Shown here piece after piece: positions 1 through 10,600 of a stretch of 64,000 nt of DNA. The DNA is from Nocardioides rubriscoriae. Lineage in GTDB: Bacteria; Actinomycetota; Actinomycetes; Propionibacteriales; Nocardioidaceae. Location: positions 186,001 through 250,000 of the forward strand of contig NZ_VIYJ01000008.1 in the NCBI RefSeq assembly GCF_008087085.1, read 5' to 3'. The notes under the pieces were generated by a model. It saw only the letters and a list, made by a program, of their open reading frames with translations. It did not search any database and was not told the origin of the DNA. Within the stretch, counting starts at the first letter, position 1. Each line of letters begins with the position of its first letter. The translations under genes were made by a program, and so were the position numbers.

Positions 1-2480
1 GGCGGCTCGTGGTCCACTCCCCCTACGGCGTGCCCGTCCACGCCCCGTGGGCGCTGGCGATCAACGCCCGGCTGCGCGAGCGCTACGGCGTCGACGGGCA
101 GGCGATGGCCTCCGACGACGGCATCGTCATCCGCATCCCCGACACCGACGCCGAGCCGCCCACCGGCGACCTCATCGTCTTCGACGCCGACGAGATCGAC
201 GCCGTGGTCACCCAGGAGGTCGGGGGCTCGGCACTGTTCGCCGCCCGCTTCCGTGAGTGCGCGGCCCGCGCGCTGCTCCTGCCGCGCCGCGACCCCGGTC
301 GCCGTTCCCCGCTGTGGCAGCAGCGCCAGCGCGCCGCCGCCCTGCTCGAGGTCGCCTCCAAGTACCCCTCGTTCCCGATCGTGCTCGAGGCCGTGCGCGA
401 GTGCCTGCAGGACGTCTACGACCTGCCGGCGCTGGTCGCGCTGATGCGGGCGGTCGACCGCCGCGAGGTCCAGGTCACCGACGTCGCCACCCAGAGCCCG
501 TCGCCCTACGCCCGCAGCCTGCTGTTCGGCTACGTCGCCCAGTTCGTCTACGAGGGCGACTCCCCCATCGCCGAGCGCCGGGCCGCGGCCCTCTCGCTCG
601 ACCAGGGGCTGCTGGCCGAGCTGCTCGGACGCGCCGAGCTGCGCGAGCTGCTCGACCCCGAGGTGCTCACCGAGGTCGAGGCCGAGCTGCAGCGCCTCGC
701 CCCCGACCGCCGGGCGCGCGACGCCGAGGGCGTGGTCGACCTGCTGCGCATGCTCGGCCCGCAGTCGCTCGACGAGGTGCGCGCGCGCAGCGTCGACGGC
801 GCCGACGTCGACCACTGGCTCGAGGCGCTCGCCTCCTCCCGCCGGGTCGTCGAGGTGCGGCTCGCGGGAGTGCCGTCGTGGGCCGTCGTCGAGGACGTCG
901 CCCGGCTGCGTGACGCCCTCGGCGTCCCCGTCCCGCCCGGCACCCCCGACGTCTTCGCCGAGCCGGTCGACGACCCCCTGGCCGACCTGGTCGCCCGCTA
1001 CGCCCGCACCCACGGGCCCTTCACCACCGACGACGTCGCCGACCGGCTGGGCCTCGGGGCCGCGGTGGCCCGCCACACGCTGCAGCGCCTGGCCGCGCAG
1101 GGCCGTGTGCTCGACGGCGAGTTCCGCCCCGCCGGCTCCGGCTCCGAGTGGTGCGACGCCGAGGTGCTGCGACGACTGCGGCGTCGCTCGCTGGCCCGGC
1201 TGCGCCAGGAGGTCGAGCCGGTCGAGCCGGCCGCGCTGGGCCGCTTCCTCGCCGCGTGGCAGCACGTATCAGGCCGCGGGCTGCGCGGCGTCGACGGCGT
1301 GCTGAGCGCGATCGACCAGCTCGCGGGCGCGCCGGTCCCGGCCTCGGCCCTCGAGCCGCTCGTCCTCGCCGCGCGGGTGCGCGACTACGAGCCCTCCTAC
1401 CTCGACGAGCTCACGACCTCCGGCGAGGTGGTGTGGGCCGGCCACGGCGCCCTGCCCGGCAACGACGGCTGGGTCTCCCTCCACCTCGCCGACCAGGCCC
1501 ACCTGACGCTGCCTCCCCCCGCAGCGTTCGAAGCGGGCGAGCTGCAGGAGGCCGTGCTCGCCTCCCTCGACGGCGGCGGCGCGTGGTTCTTCCACCAGCT
1601 CGCGCAACAGGTCCGCACCCGCCTCGACAAGGCGTCGCTCACCGACGCGGCGGTCAGCGCGGCCCTGTGGGAGCTCGTCTGGGCCGGGCGCGTCGGCAAC
1701 GACACCCTCGTCCCGCTCCGGGCCCTCATCGGCGGTGGCCGCACCACCCACCGCACCCGCCGCCCGCCCCCGCGGCCCGGCCGCGTCGCCCGCACCGGCC
1801 CGCCCGAGACCGCCGGTCGCTGGTCGGTGCTGCCCGAGGTCGACGCCGACCCGACCCGCCGGGCCAAGGCGACCGCCGAACGACTCCTCGAGCGCCACGG
1901 CGTCGTCATTCGCGGCGCCGTCGTGAGCGAACGCGTGCCCGGCGGGTTCGCGGCGGTCTACAAGGTGCTCTCGGCCTTCGAGGACTCCGGGCGCTGCCGA
2001 CGTGGCTACTTCGTCGACGGCCTCGGCGCCGCCCAGTTCGGCACCGCCGGCGCCATCGACCGGCTGCGCACCTTCAGCGACGTGCCCACCGACGTCAAGG
2101 CCACCGCGACCGCGCTGGCCGCCACCGACCCCGCCAACCCCTACGGTGCCGCCCTGCCCTGGCCCGACTCCGGGGGCGGGCACCGTCCCGGTCGCAAGGC
2201 CGGCGCGATCGTCGTCCTCGTCGACGGCCGACTGCTCCTCTACGTCGAGCGCGGCGGCCGCACCCTGCTCACCTGGTCCGACGACGTCGACGACCTCACG
2301 CCCGCAGCCGCCGCGCTGGCCGAGACCGTGCGCCGAGGAGCTCTGGGCCGGCTCACCGTCGAGAAGGCCGACGGTGCCGCGATCCTCGGGGGCGGCTCGA
2401 CCCCGCTGCGCGAGGCCCTCGACGCCGCCGGGTTCGTCACGACGCCGCAGGGGCTGAGGCTGCGCAGTGCCCGAGGGTGA
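1..2480 (+). CDS. lhr: Lhr-family ATP-dependent helicase, C-terminal part (5' end outside window)
   Basis: This is the 3' part of a long helicase gene. The reading frame is open to the left edge (codons from base 3), so the GTG at base 9 is not taken as the start. The first residues, a VHSPYG...VHAPWAL motif, match the segment that closes the second RecA/winged-helix part of Lhr (large helicase-related) proteins. The remaining ~800 residues are the winged-helix-rich accessory region and Lhr C-terminal domain, rich in Arg, Glu and Leu. Full-length Lhr is about 1,500 residues, so the ATPase motifs lie upstream. Lhr is an SF2 3'-5' DNA/RNA-DNA helicase of DNA repair. The stop overlaps the next gene, nei, by 14 bases, which suggests co-translation of two repair proteins. 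Family is confident; the exact role is inferred. Confidence 0.88.
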   Translation, partial: RLVVHSPYGVPVHAPWALAINARLRERYGVDGQAMASDDGIVIRIPDTDAEPPTGDLIVFDADEIDAVVTQEVGGSALFAARFRECAARALLLPRRDPGRRSPLWQQRQRAAALLEVASKYPSFPIVLEAVRECLQDVYDLPALVALMRAVDRREVQVTDVATQSPSPYARSLLFGYVAQFVYEGDSPIAERRAAALSLDQGLLAELLGRAELRELLDPEVLTEVEAELQRLAPDRRARDAEGVVDLLRMLGPQSLDEVRARSVDGADVDHWLEALASSRRVVEVRLAGVPSWAVVEDVARLRDALGVPVPPGTPDVFAEPVDDPLADLVARYARTHGPFTTDDVADRLGLGAAVARHTLQRLAAQGRVLDGEFRPAGSGSEWCDAEVLRRLRRRSLARLRQEVEPVEPAALGRFLAAWQHVSGRGLRGVDGVLSAIDQLAGAPVPASALEPLVLAARVRDYEPSYLDELTTSGEVVWAGHGALPGNDGWVSLHLADQAHLTLPPPAAFEAGELQEAVLASLDGGGAWFFHQLAQQVRTRLDKASLTDAAVSAALWELVWAGRVGNDTLVPLRALIGGGRTTHRTRRPPPRPGRVARTGPPETAGRWSVLPEVDADPTRRAKATAERLLERHGVVIRGAVVSERVPGGFAAVYKVLSAFEDSGRCRRGYFVDGLGAAQFGTAGAIDRLRTFSDVPTDVKATATALAATDPANPYGAALPWPDSGGGHRPGRKAGAIVVLVDGRLLLYVERGGRTLLTWSDDVDDLTPAAAALAETVRRGALGRLTVEKADGAAILGGGSTPLREALDAAGFVTTPQGLRLRSARG

Positions 2481-3294
2481 CACCGTCTACCGCGCCGCGC
2501 GGCTCCTCGACCGCCACCTGAGCGGCCGCGACCTGGTCGCCACCGACCTCCGGGTCCCGCAGCACGCCACGGTCGACCTGGCCGGCGGCCGGGTCGTCGA
2601 GACGGTCAGCCGGGGCAAGCACCTGCTGACCCGGATCACCCACGGCCCCGACGCCTGGACGCTGCACACCCACCTCAAGATGGAGGGCGCCTGGCGGGTG
2701 CTGGGGCTCCGCGACCGCTGGCCGCGCCCGGCCCACCAGGCCCGGGTCGTGCTCACCGTCGCCGACGAGCAGGCCGTGGGGTTCTCCCTCGGCATCGTCG
2801 AGCTGCTGCCCACCGCCGACGAGCAGTCCGTCGTCGGCCACCTGGGCCCCGACCTGCTCGGGCCCGACTGGGACGAGGAGGAGGCCCTGCGCCGGCTGAC
2901 CGCCGACCCCGACCGCGAGGTCGTCGAGGCCTTGCTCGACCAGCGCAACCTCGCCGGCATCGGCAACATGTACGCCGCCGAGCTCTGCTTCGTCGCAGGT
3001 CTCCACCCGCTCAGCCCGGTCGCCGCCGCGACCGACCTGCGTCGTGTCGTACGCCGGGCGCGGCAGATGCTCGACGTCAACAAGGAGCGCGCCGTGCAGT
3101 CCACCACCGGCAACCTGCGCGAGCGGGAGCGGATGTGGGTCTACCGCCGCGACCGGTCGGCATGCCGCCGGTGCGGCACGCCGGTCCGGGTCGCGATGCG
3201 CGGGCCGGCCGAGCGTGAGCGGGCGACCTACTGGTGCCCGCGCTGCCAGCCCGGACCCGCGACGTCGGTGGCGGCCGCTACGACGGCGGGATGA
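2467..3294 (+). CDS. nei: Fpg/Nei-family DNA glycosylase (endonuclease VIII-like)
   Basis: Bifunctional DNA glycosylase/AP lyase that removes oxidised bases. After loss of the initiator Met the protein starts Pro-Glu-Gly, the invariant N-terminal catalytic proline and glutamate of the family. A conserved lysine lies at residue 51 in SRGKHL. A helix-two-turn-helix segment (DQRNLAGIGNMYAAEL) follows in the middle. The C-terminus has a zinc finger of the form CxxC-x16-CxxC (about residues 231-255). At 275 aa the length is normal. The GTG start lies inside the end of lhr (14-base overlap), so the pair is probably translated together. The 3' end overlaps the convergent protease gene by 17 bases. 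Confidence 0.93.
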   Translation: MPEGDTVYRAARLLDRHLSGRDLVATDLRVPQHATVDLAGGRVVETVSRGKHLLTRITHGPDAWTLHTHLKMEGAWRVLGLRDRWPRPAHQARVVLTVADEQAVGFSLGIVELLPTADEQSVVGHLGPDLLGPDWDEEEALRRLTADPDREVVEALLDQRNLAGIGNMYAAELCFVAGLHPLSPVAAATDLRRVVRRARQMLDVNKERAVQSTTGNLRERERMWVYRRDRSACRRCGTPVRVAMRGPAERERATYWCPRCQPGPATSVAAATTAG

Positions 3295-6200
3295 CGAACG
3301 ACCCGACCCCGTCGATGACGACCGGCTTGCGGTCCAGGGTGCGCAGCGTCAGGGTGCCCGACCGTGGAGCAGCGAACGAGCCGGACGCGTAGAGGACCTT
3401 CAGCTGCGGTCGCCGGGCCGACAGGTCGACGACCTTGAGCCGCTTGCCGTTGAGCTCGATCGCGACCCGGCCCAGTCCCTTGCCCCGGGCGAACAGCACC
3501 GCGATGCGCGAGGCCCGGCTGACCCGGTAGCTGAGCGTGCGGCCCTTCTCGCGGGTCGAGAAGTACGTCGCCCGGTAGAACCGCTGGTCCTTGACGTTCT
3601 TCCAGCCCGGGCTGCGCTTGACGGGCAGCCGCTCGTTGGCCAGGACCGCGAACTCGCGCCGGGCCGGGGTCGGGTCGACGAGGCCGTCGGCGCTGGTGGC
3701 GGCGACCTTGAAGACGTGCGTGCCGGGCTTGAGCCCGCGCAGCCGCGCCGAGCCGTTGCCACACGGCACGCTCGCGCCGTCGAGGGTGCACGCGAACGTG
3801 GACCCGGCCAGCGAGGAGGCGAAGCCGTAGGAGGCGCGGTAGCTCGCCACGAACCCACGCTTGGCGACCCCGGAGGTGATCGTGGTCTGGGGCGGCACGA
3901 GGTCGACGCCGCCCTGGATGACGAAGTCGGCGTCGTTGGTGTCGTAGAAGTAGTTGTCGATCGCCTCGATCTTGATCCGGGCCTTGGTGGTGTTGAACTT
4001 CGGCAGCGTGACGTCCTCGGTGCCGTCGTTGGGCGTCGAAGCCGCCACCACGTAGGGGAAGGTGGTGCCGCCGTCGATCGACACGCTGATCCTCACCAGC
4101 GGCGCGAAGGCCGCGGCGTCGGTGCCGGCGACGTCCCAGGTCACCGTCTCGGTCCCGCTGGCCGTCGCCGGTGTGCCGGCGGTGGCGCGCGAGGTGACGG
4201 CGAACGGACCCACCGTCGGGTCGGGGGTCAGTACGACGTCGTCGTACCCGGTGCCGCCGCCGGTGACGGCACCGTCGCGGACGGTGAGGCGGAAGTTGAG
4301 CTCGCCGGCCAGCAGGCTGGTGGCGTAGGCCGCGTCGGGCAGGAACTCCGAGTAGCAGTCCAGCGTCGCGCCGGTCATGGCCGCCGACGGGTCGGCCGGG
4401 AGCGGGCAGGGGCCCTCGGCGTTGGTGTTGTCGGCCAGCACCTGGGCGAGGTCGGGGAAGGACCGGCTCGGATTTCCGTCGACGAGGTTCTCGCCCGGCG
4501 AGTTGTAGAGCAGGGTGTCGTCGGCGCTGACGTCGGCGTAGGTCCCGAACACCCGGAACAAGGGGCCGGCCAGCTTGACGGGCTGCGACAGGTTGGTGCC
4601 GGGCCCGGTGCCGAGCACGGGGTCGCCGGGCAGGCCCGGGTCGTTCTGCTCCCACAGGTAGGTCAGTCCGGCCTGCTGGGCGCTCTCGGCGTCGGTCGCC
4701 GAGCCGGTGAGCACGAACGGGGTCTGGATCGGGATGGACTTGTCGGCGCCGGCGGCGACGACCGGGCGGTGGTCGGTCGTGGTGGTCGCGGTGCCCTGGT
4801 TGGTGATCGGGCCACCGTTGAGCGTCACGCCGACGAAGCCGGTCGCGCCGTTGAACCCGCTGAGCGTGAGACGCTCGGCGTCGGCCTGGTCGGGCCAGTC
4901 GGCGGTGAAGCCGTTGGTGTCGAGGGTCATGGCGCCGTCGTACGCCGTCACCTGGACGGCCTTGCCGGTCAGCAACAGCAACGCCGCCTCGAGCCCGGCG
5001 ACGGTGTAGTTGGTGCCGTTGGTGATGGTGATCGGGGCCTTGCCCGGGTAGCCGAGCTGGAAGGAGTCGGTGCCGCCAAAGCCGGACAGGTTGACGACCT
5101 GCTGCTCGGCCAGCGTCGTCGGCTTCGCCGTCGTGACAGCGGTGAACTCGTCGATCGTGCGCTGGGAGAAGTAGGGGTCGGTGTGCGGCTGCAGGTCGTC
5201 GTTGGTGCAGATGCCGGCGTAGGCCATCACGCTGGTGCCCGAGCCCGGCTCGACGGAGGTCTCGGCGTTGCGGTTGGGTGCCATGCAGGAGCCGTTGTTG
5301 CCGTCGAACGTGTGGTTGCCACCCATCTGGTGGCCGACCTCGTGGGCGAAGAAGTCGATCGCGTAGAAGTCGCCGCGCGGCTCGTCGAGGGCGGTGCAGC
5401 CGCCGGCCTTGAGCTCGCCGCCGACGACGCCCAGGTAGGCCACGCCACCCCCGCCCTCGCCGGAGCCGAGGTGACCGATGTCGAAGCCGTCGGCACCGAT
5501 GATCTGGCCGGCGACGAAGTTGTTGCGGTCGATGCCGTCGCCGCCGCAGGAGGCGATGTCGGCGGCGGCGAAGCAGGCGTTGGCGCCGCACGGACCGTTG
5601 GCGCCCGTGGCCTTGGCCGCGGTGTCGAGGTTGAGCTTGTCGGTGCCGTCGACGAGCACGAACTTGATGGCCATGTCGTCCATGTAGATCGCGTTGGCAC
5701 GGTTGATGACCCGCACCTTCTCGGCCAGCACGTTGGCGGTACCGAAGTCGGCGGCGTACGACGGTGTGGTCACGAACGCCATGCGGTAGGTGCGCTGCAC
5801 GACGACCTCGCCCGCGCGGCGGGCGGCGTCGACCCGGGCGGCGCGCCCGGCGAGGCTGGCCCGTGCGGGCGTGGTGATCTCGCGCTCGGGGAAGGCCTGC
5901 AGCGACCGCGGGACGGCGGAGCGCAGGTAGCTGAGGTGCGTGGTGACGCCGCGGCCGTAGTAGGCCGGGTCGACGTACCAGGTGCGGTTGCCCTTGATGT
6001 TGCGCACCGAGGCGCTCAGCCCCAGCGGGGTCACGGCCAGGCGGATCGTGTCGCTCGGGTCGGTCACTCCGGTGCCGGCGTAGGTCCGCAGCTCGGGGTG
6101 GGCGGCCTGCAGCCCGGGCTCCATGACGGAGTCCTCGACCATCGCGAAGACGACCTCGGTGCCGTCGGGGGCCGGCAGCGACACCCGCACCGGCGCGGCG

Positions 6201-6535
6201 CCCCGGGCGGCGGCCTGCGCGCTCGGCGCACCGGCGAGCGCCGAGCGCACGACGGCGTCGTCGATGCGGGAGGCGAAGAAGCTGCGTGCCGGCACGTTCA
6301 CGCGGCGCGACCGGTCGAGCCGGAACCCGGTCAGCGGCGTCGCGAGGGCGGCCACCGCGTCGTCGACCCCGCGGGCCACGCTCGGCGCGGCGGCGGGCAG
6401 CGACGCGGCGACCGAGGTCGCCCGGGTCGAGCGGCCGGACGCGGCGTCCGCGCTGGAGGCGATCGCTGGCAGGCCCGCGGCGAGCAGGCCGGCCAGGGCC
6501 ACGGGAACGGTGCGGCGAAGGAGAGCAGGAAGCAC
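3278..6535 (-). CDS. Secreted reprolysin-like zinc metalloprotease
   Basis: Large exported protease of about 1,085 aa. The zinc-binding motif HEVGHQMGGNH lies at about residues 398-408 (ligands H398, H402, H408; catalytic E399), the HExxHxxGxxH signature of metzincins and closest to M12B reprolysin-like bacterial enzymes. The N-terminus is a signal peptide (two Arg, then a long Ala/Leu/Val stretch). A propeptide-like region of ~200 residues precedes the catalytic domain. The C-terminal half is beta-sandwich/Ig-like (TTITSG... with a CTLDG...C pair) and probably binds wall or substrate. I chose the GTG at 6535 because GAGGTGG sits six bases upstream; a TTG at 6598 is possible but would put 21 residues before the signal peptide. 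It is monocistronic and convergent with nei. The substrate is unknown. Confidence 0.82.
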   Translation of the reverse strand: MLPALLRRTVPVALAGLLAAGLPAIASSADAASGRSTRATSVAASLPAAAPSVARGVDDAVAALATPLTGFRLDRSRRVNVPARSFFASRIDDAVVRSALAGAPSAQAAARGAAPVRVSLPAPDGTEVVFAMVEDSVMEPGLQAAHPELRTYAGTGVTDPSDTIRLAVTPLGLSASVRNIKGNRTWYVDPAYYGRGVTTHLSYLRSAVPRSLQAFPEREITTPARASLAGRAARVDAARRAGEVVVQRTYRMAFVTTPSYAADFGTANVLAEKVRVINRANAIYMDDMAIKFVLVDGTDKLNLDTAAKATGANGPCGANACFAAADIASCGGDGIDRNNFVAGQIIGADGFDIGHLGSGEGGGGVAYLGVVGGELKAGGCTALDEPRGDFYAIDFFAHEVGHQMGGNHTFDGNNGSCMAPNRNAETSVEPGSGTSVMAYAGICTNDDLQPHTDPYFSQRTIDEFTAVTTAKPTTLAEQQVVNLSGFGGTDSFQLGYPGKAPITITNGTNYTVAGLEAALLLLTGKAVQVTAYDGAMTLDTNGFTADWPDQADAERLTLSGFNGATGFVGVTLNGGPITNQGTATTTTDHRPVVAAGADKSIPIQTPFVLTGSATDAESAQQAGLTYLWEQNDPGLPGDPVLGTGPGTNLSQPVKLAGPLFRVFGTYADVSADDTLLYNSPGENLVDGNPSRSFPDLAQVLADNTNAEGPCPLPADPSAAMTGATLDCYSEFLPDAAYATSLLAGELNFRLTVRDGAVTGGGTGYDDVVLTPDPTVGPFAVTSRATAGTPATASGTETVTWDVAGTDAAAFAPLVRISVSIDGGTTFPYVVAASTPNDGTEDVTLPKFNTTKARIKIEAIDNYFYDTNDADFVIQGGVDLVPPQTTITSGVAKRGFVASYRASYGFASSLAGSTFACTLDGASVPCGNGSARLRGLKPGTHVFKVAATSADGLVDPTPARREFAVLANERLPVKRSPGWKNVKDQRFYRATYFSTREKGRTLSYRVSRASRIAVLFARGKGLGRVAIELNGKRLKVVDLSARRPQLKVLYASGSFAAPRSGTLTLRTLDRKPVVIDGVGSFVIPPS

Positions 6536-6630
6536 AGGGATCCACCTCGGGGAGGGTGCAGACTCGGAGACCGCCTGCAGGGCGCGGTCGAGTGTCAAAC
6601 GAGCCCGGGGCGCGGTCGTTACGCGGTGGA

Positions 6631-6936
6631 TCAGGCGGCGGGTGCCACTACGCGGTCAGGACGCGGGTGCGCGTTGATCGGGGTGGCCAGCGCGAGCGCG
6701 GCCTCCTCGAGGGCCACGGCGTCGGAGACCTCGCGCAGCACCTCCGACAACGGCGCCTCGAGCGCCCCGCACAGCGAGGCCAGCAGCTCGGAGGACGCCT
6801 CCTTCTGGCCGCGCTCGATCTCGGAGATGTAGCCCAGGCTGACCCGGGCCTGCGCGGAGACCTCGCGCAGGGTCAGACCCCGCTGGACCCGGCGCTCGCG
6901 GAGGACGTCGCCGAGAAGCCGGCGGAACAGCACCAT
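6631..6936 (-). CDS. clgR: ClgR-type XRE-family transcriptional regulator
   Basis: Small (101 aa) DNA-binding protein with one XRE/Cro helix-turn-helix at about residues 12-70 (LREVSAQARVSLGYISEIERGQKEAS). The sequence and position downstream of pgsA and pncC match ClgR, which in actinobacteria activates clp protease and other proteostasis genes. The C-terminal tail ends in Val-Ala-Pro-Ala-Ala; Ala-Ala termini in ClgR are known to make the protein a ClpP substrate, so this may be a degradation signal. Start ATG at 6936 is supported by AGGGAGG eight bases upstream. A longer in-frame extension overlaps pncC and is rejected. Confidence 0.88.
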   Translation of the reverse strand: MVLFRRLLGDVLRERRVQRGLTLREVSAQARVSLGYISEIERGQKEASSELLASLCGALEAPLSEVLREVSDAVALEEAALALATPINAHPRPDRVVAPAA

Positions 6937-7025
6937 CTGGTGGCCTCCCTGAGCTGGACGAGGACCCTGCGGTCCCGGACGTGGGGGCAACGGTACCGGA
7001 GAGCCGTTTCTTCCGGGGGGTGAAG

Positions 7026-7541
7026 TCAGCCGGTCGGCCCGGGCGCGTCGGCCAGGACGGCCAGCAGGGCCCCCAGGGCCTCGGCGCAGGTGCGCGACAC
7101 GACCTGCTCGCGACTGCCGGGCAGCTCGAGCGCGAGCGTCGGACCACCGTCTGGCCCCGCCACCGCGACGAAGACCGTGCCGACCCGCTTGCCCTCCTGC
7201 TCGGTCGGCCCGGCGACCCCGGTGGTCGCCACGCCGTACGTCGCCCCCGTGAGCGCGCGGACGCCGCGGGCCATGGCGGCCGCGCACTGCGCCGAGACGA
7301 CCCCGACGGAGGCCACCACCTCCTCGGGGACGCCGAGGACCGCGACCTTGACCTCGGTCGCGTAGGCCACGACTCCCCCGCGGAACACATCGGAGGCGCC
7401 GGGGACGGCGGTGAGGGAGGCGGCGAGGCGGCCGCCGGTCAGCGACTCGGCGGTGGCGAGCGTGGCCGAGAGCCGGCGCAGCTGCGCGAGGACCTCGCCG
7501 GCGGCGACGCCCGACCCGGCGCGACGTGAGGAGGCGACCAT
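7026..7541 (-). CDS. pncC: Nicotinamide-nucleotide amidase (CinA C-terminal domain protein)
   Basis: Stand-alone CinA C-terminal domain of 171 aa, which deamidates nicotinamide mononucleotide to nicotinic acid mononucleotide in NAD recycling. Visible family motifs are LATAESLTGGRLA near residue 28-40, GASDVFRGGVVAYATEVK, and GVATTGVAGPTEQEGKRVGTV. The N-terminal COG1058 domain of full CinA is absent, as usual in actinobacteria. It lies between pgsA and clgR in the conserved order, but the large nuclease gene intervenes on the pgsA side. No strong ribosome-binding site is visible before the ATG. Confidence 0.9.
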   Translation of the reverse strand: MVASSRRAGSGVAAGEVLAQLRRLSATLATAESLTGGRLAASLTAVPGASDVFRGGVVAYATEVKVAVLGVPEEVVASVGVVSAQCAAAMARGVRALTGATYGVATTGVAGPTEQEGKRVGTVFVAVAGPDGGPTLALELPGSREQVVSRTCAEALGALLAVLADAPGPTG

Positions 7542-7559
7542 CGATCGATGCTCGCAGAA

Positions 7560-7600
7560 CGACGACGGGAGACCGACACGAGGTCGGTCTCCCGTCGTCG
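7560..7600 (-). terminator. Strong hairpin after the nuclease gene
   Basis: Perfect 18-bp inverted repeat (7560-7577 with 7583-7600) with a 5-base loop ACGAG. It lies just after the 3' end of the nuclease/5'-nucleotidase gene and before pncC. There is no clear T-tract, so it may act as a GC-rich actinobacterial terminator. Confidence 0.75.
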
Positions 7601-7656
7601 AGAGTGGTGCGTCAGCACCCGGTCACGGCGTCACCGCCCGGCACCGTCCGGCACCG

Positions 7657-10600
7657 TCAGCGACGCACGACCCGAATGGTGTGGGTCGTCGTGCGGCTCT
7701 GCGTGGTGGCGTTGCCGCCGTACTTGACGAAGACCGTCTTGACGCCCGGCGTGGCGAAGCGCGGCAGCCGCACCGAGATCCGGCCGTCCTCCAGCTTGCG
7801 GACGAAGGTCTTGCCCGCCACCCGCACCTGCACGTAGCCGGTGGCCGGTGCGCCGGCGCTGCGCACGACGACCGACAGCGTGGCCCGGGTGCGGCCCGCG
7901 ATCACCGTGGCCGGCGTGTGCCGGACCGTGAGCGTGGGCACGACCGGCTCCGGCGCCGGCGGCGTGGTGCCCCCGTCGACGACGGGAACCGTCACGGTGG
8001 TGCCGCTCGGCTGGGCGACGAAGGTGACGACCCCTCCGGCAGCACCGGCGGGCACCGCGATCGTGACCGCCGCGGTGCCGTCGGTGACCGCGAAGTCGCC
8101 GAGCGGCGTCTCGGTGCCGCCCTGGGTGAGCGTGGCCGTCACCGAGGTGTTGGCGGGGCTGCCCAGCGACGTGAGGTCGAGGGTCGTGCCCGTGATCGGG
8201 GTGAGGGGCCCACCCGCGGGACGGCCCAGCGTGAACGTCGAGGTCTTGCCCGCGACCAGGCTGTCGCCGAGGCCGTCGACGAAGACCTGCTGCCGCGCGA
8301 AGTCGGGCGACAGGGGTGCGTTGTCGGCCAGGTAGTCGCGCCACAGCTGGGCATCGAGCAGCCCGGTGTCGACGTAGGACGCCTCGGTGAAGGCCCGGAA
8401 GTTGTCGCCACCCTGGGCGAGGAACGACAGGGTCGAGACCGTGTAGGTCGCGGCCGGGTCGAGGGGCTCGCCGTCGATGCGCACCGAGACGATCCGCGAA
8501 CCGGCGGGCTGCGACGGGTCGGCGACGACCGCGACGTTGTCGGACATGCCGAGCTGGGCGTAGGGACGCGAGGGGATGTTGCCCTCGGCGTCGGTCTGCC
8601 ACTGCTGCTCGAGGACCGCCTTCAGCTGGGCCCCGGTCAGGTCGACGATCGCCACCGTGTTGTTGAACGGCAGCACCGCGTTGGCCTCGGCGTAGGTCAC
8701 CGTGCCGTCGGTGTTGTTGGGTCCGCCGGTGCTGGTGTTGCCGGCGAAGAGCAGCTCGGCGCGCAGGCCGCCGGAGTTGGTCAGACCCAGGTCGGGCTCG
8801 GCGAAGTCGGACACGCCGTCGCGCAGGGCGTTGGCCACCAGGCCACCGAGCGTCGACTCGGCCGCACGGTCGTCACGTGAGCCGCCGGTGTAGCCGTCGG
8901 CACCGTAGGAGCCGCCCGAGAACGCGGTCGTGATGTCATCGGTGACCTGCCCGATGGGCTGGTTGCCGACGGCCGCCGCGTTGGCGAGCGCCGCGTCGGT
9001 GATCGTCTTGACCTGCTGCACCCGGGGCAGGCCCAGGTCGGCGGTGGCGGCCCGGGCGACGTTGCGCTCGGTGTAGGACACGACGGTCCCGGTGGCGGGG
9101 TCGACGGTCAGCTTGATCTGACCGACGTTCTCGCCGTAGGAACCGGTCTGCAGGATCGGTCGGGTGCGACCGGGCTGACCGGGGACCGGACCGTCCCAGG
9201 CGTACTGCTTGTGCGTGTGCCCGGTGAAGATGGCGTCGACCTCGGCGGAGGTGTCGTTGACGATCGAGGCGAACGCGCCACCCTGGGCGACCTCGTCCTC
9301 GAGGGTGGCACCGTCGGGGATCCCCGCGCCGGCACCCTCGTGGAACTCCGCGACGATGACGTCGGCCTCGCCGTTGGCGTCGTCACCGTCGCTGAGCTGG
9401 GCGGCGACCCGGTTGACGGCCTCGACGGGGTCACCGAACGAGAGGTCCGCGATTCCACCGGGGCTGACCAGGGTCGGGGTCTCCTGGGTGACCGCACCGA
9501 TGACGCCCACGGTCACGCCGTCGACCACGAAGGTGTCGTACTGGTCGAGCGCCGGGGTGGTGGTGCCCTTCTGGTAGACGTTGGCCGCCAGGTAGTCCCA
9601 GTCGGCGGAGTCGCTGACCCGGCCCGTCAGGTCGGCGAAGCCCCGGTCGAGCTCGTGGTTGCCCAGGGCCGAGGCCCGCAGCTGCAACGCGTTGAGGACG
9701 TCGATCGTGGGCTCGTCCTGGTCGATCGAGGAGGCGAACAGCGAGGCGCCGATGTTGTCGCCGGCGGACAGGAACAGGGTCTTGTCCTCGCCGCCCTCGG
9801 CCCGCAGCTGCTCCACCGTGGTGGCGAACTTCGTCGTGTTGGCGTCGATGCGCCCGTGGAAGTCGTTGATGTTGAGCAGGTTGATCTCGGTCTGCGTGCC
9901 GTCGGGAGCGGTGAAGCCCACGATCTCCGGGTTGTGGTCGGAGGCCGCGAACGGGTCGGAGGCGTCGAAGAACTGGGTGACGTTGTAGTTGCGACGGCTG
10001 TACTGGTAGGCGATCGGCTCGTCGGCGTTGATCTCCCAGACGTCGGCACCCGTCACGAGCGCCTTGGCCGCGTCGTTGGCGAAGACGTGGTCGAGGGAAC
10101 CCGAGTAGCCGCTGAAGCTGTAGGAGTAGTCGTCGGCGTCGTCGGACTCGACCAGCGAGTAGCCGGCGGCCTCCAGCGTGGTGACCGGGGCCTCCTGCGA
10201 GTAGGCGTTGAAGTCACCGGTCAGGAAGACGGCCTCGGTGCCGCGGTCGGCGGCGAACTGCTGGGCGAAGCTCGTCAGGGCCTGGGCCTGGCGCACGCGG
10301 TCGCCGTTGAACGCGCCCTGCGGACCGTTGGCGTTGTCGCCGGTCGCCGCCGGGGTGCTGTCGCCCTTGGACTTGAAGTGGTTGACCACCACCGAGAACG
10401 CGGCGTCGGCACCGGCACCCACGGGCTTGAAGGCCTGGGCGAGCGGCTGGCGCGCGTTGGTGAACGCGGTCGACCCGACCAGGACACGGGAGGCACCGAC
10501 AGGGTTGACGGCAGCCGGGTCATAGATGAAGGCGGTGCGGATGACGTCCTGCGACGCCACCGGCGGCAGGTCGGCGGCGGCCGGCGACGGGACGAAGGCC

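Noticed and set aside
3044..6832. 1,262-codon open frame on the plus strand opposite the reprolysin gene
   Set aside because: It is antisense to a gene with an intact zinc motif and signal peptide; long antisense frames are expected at this GC content.
7560..7600. Hairpin as a CRISPR or attachment repeat
   Set aside because: Single copy, and its place after a gene fits a terminator.
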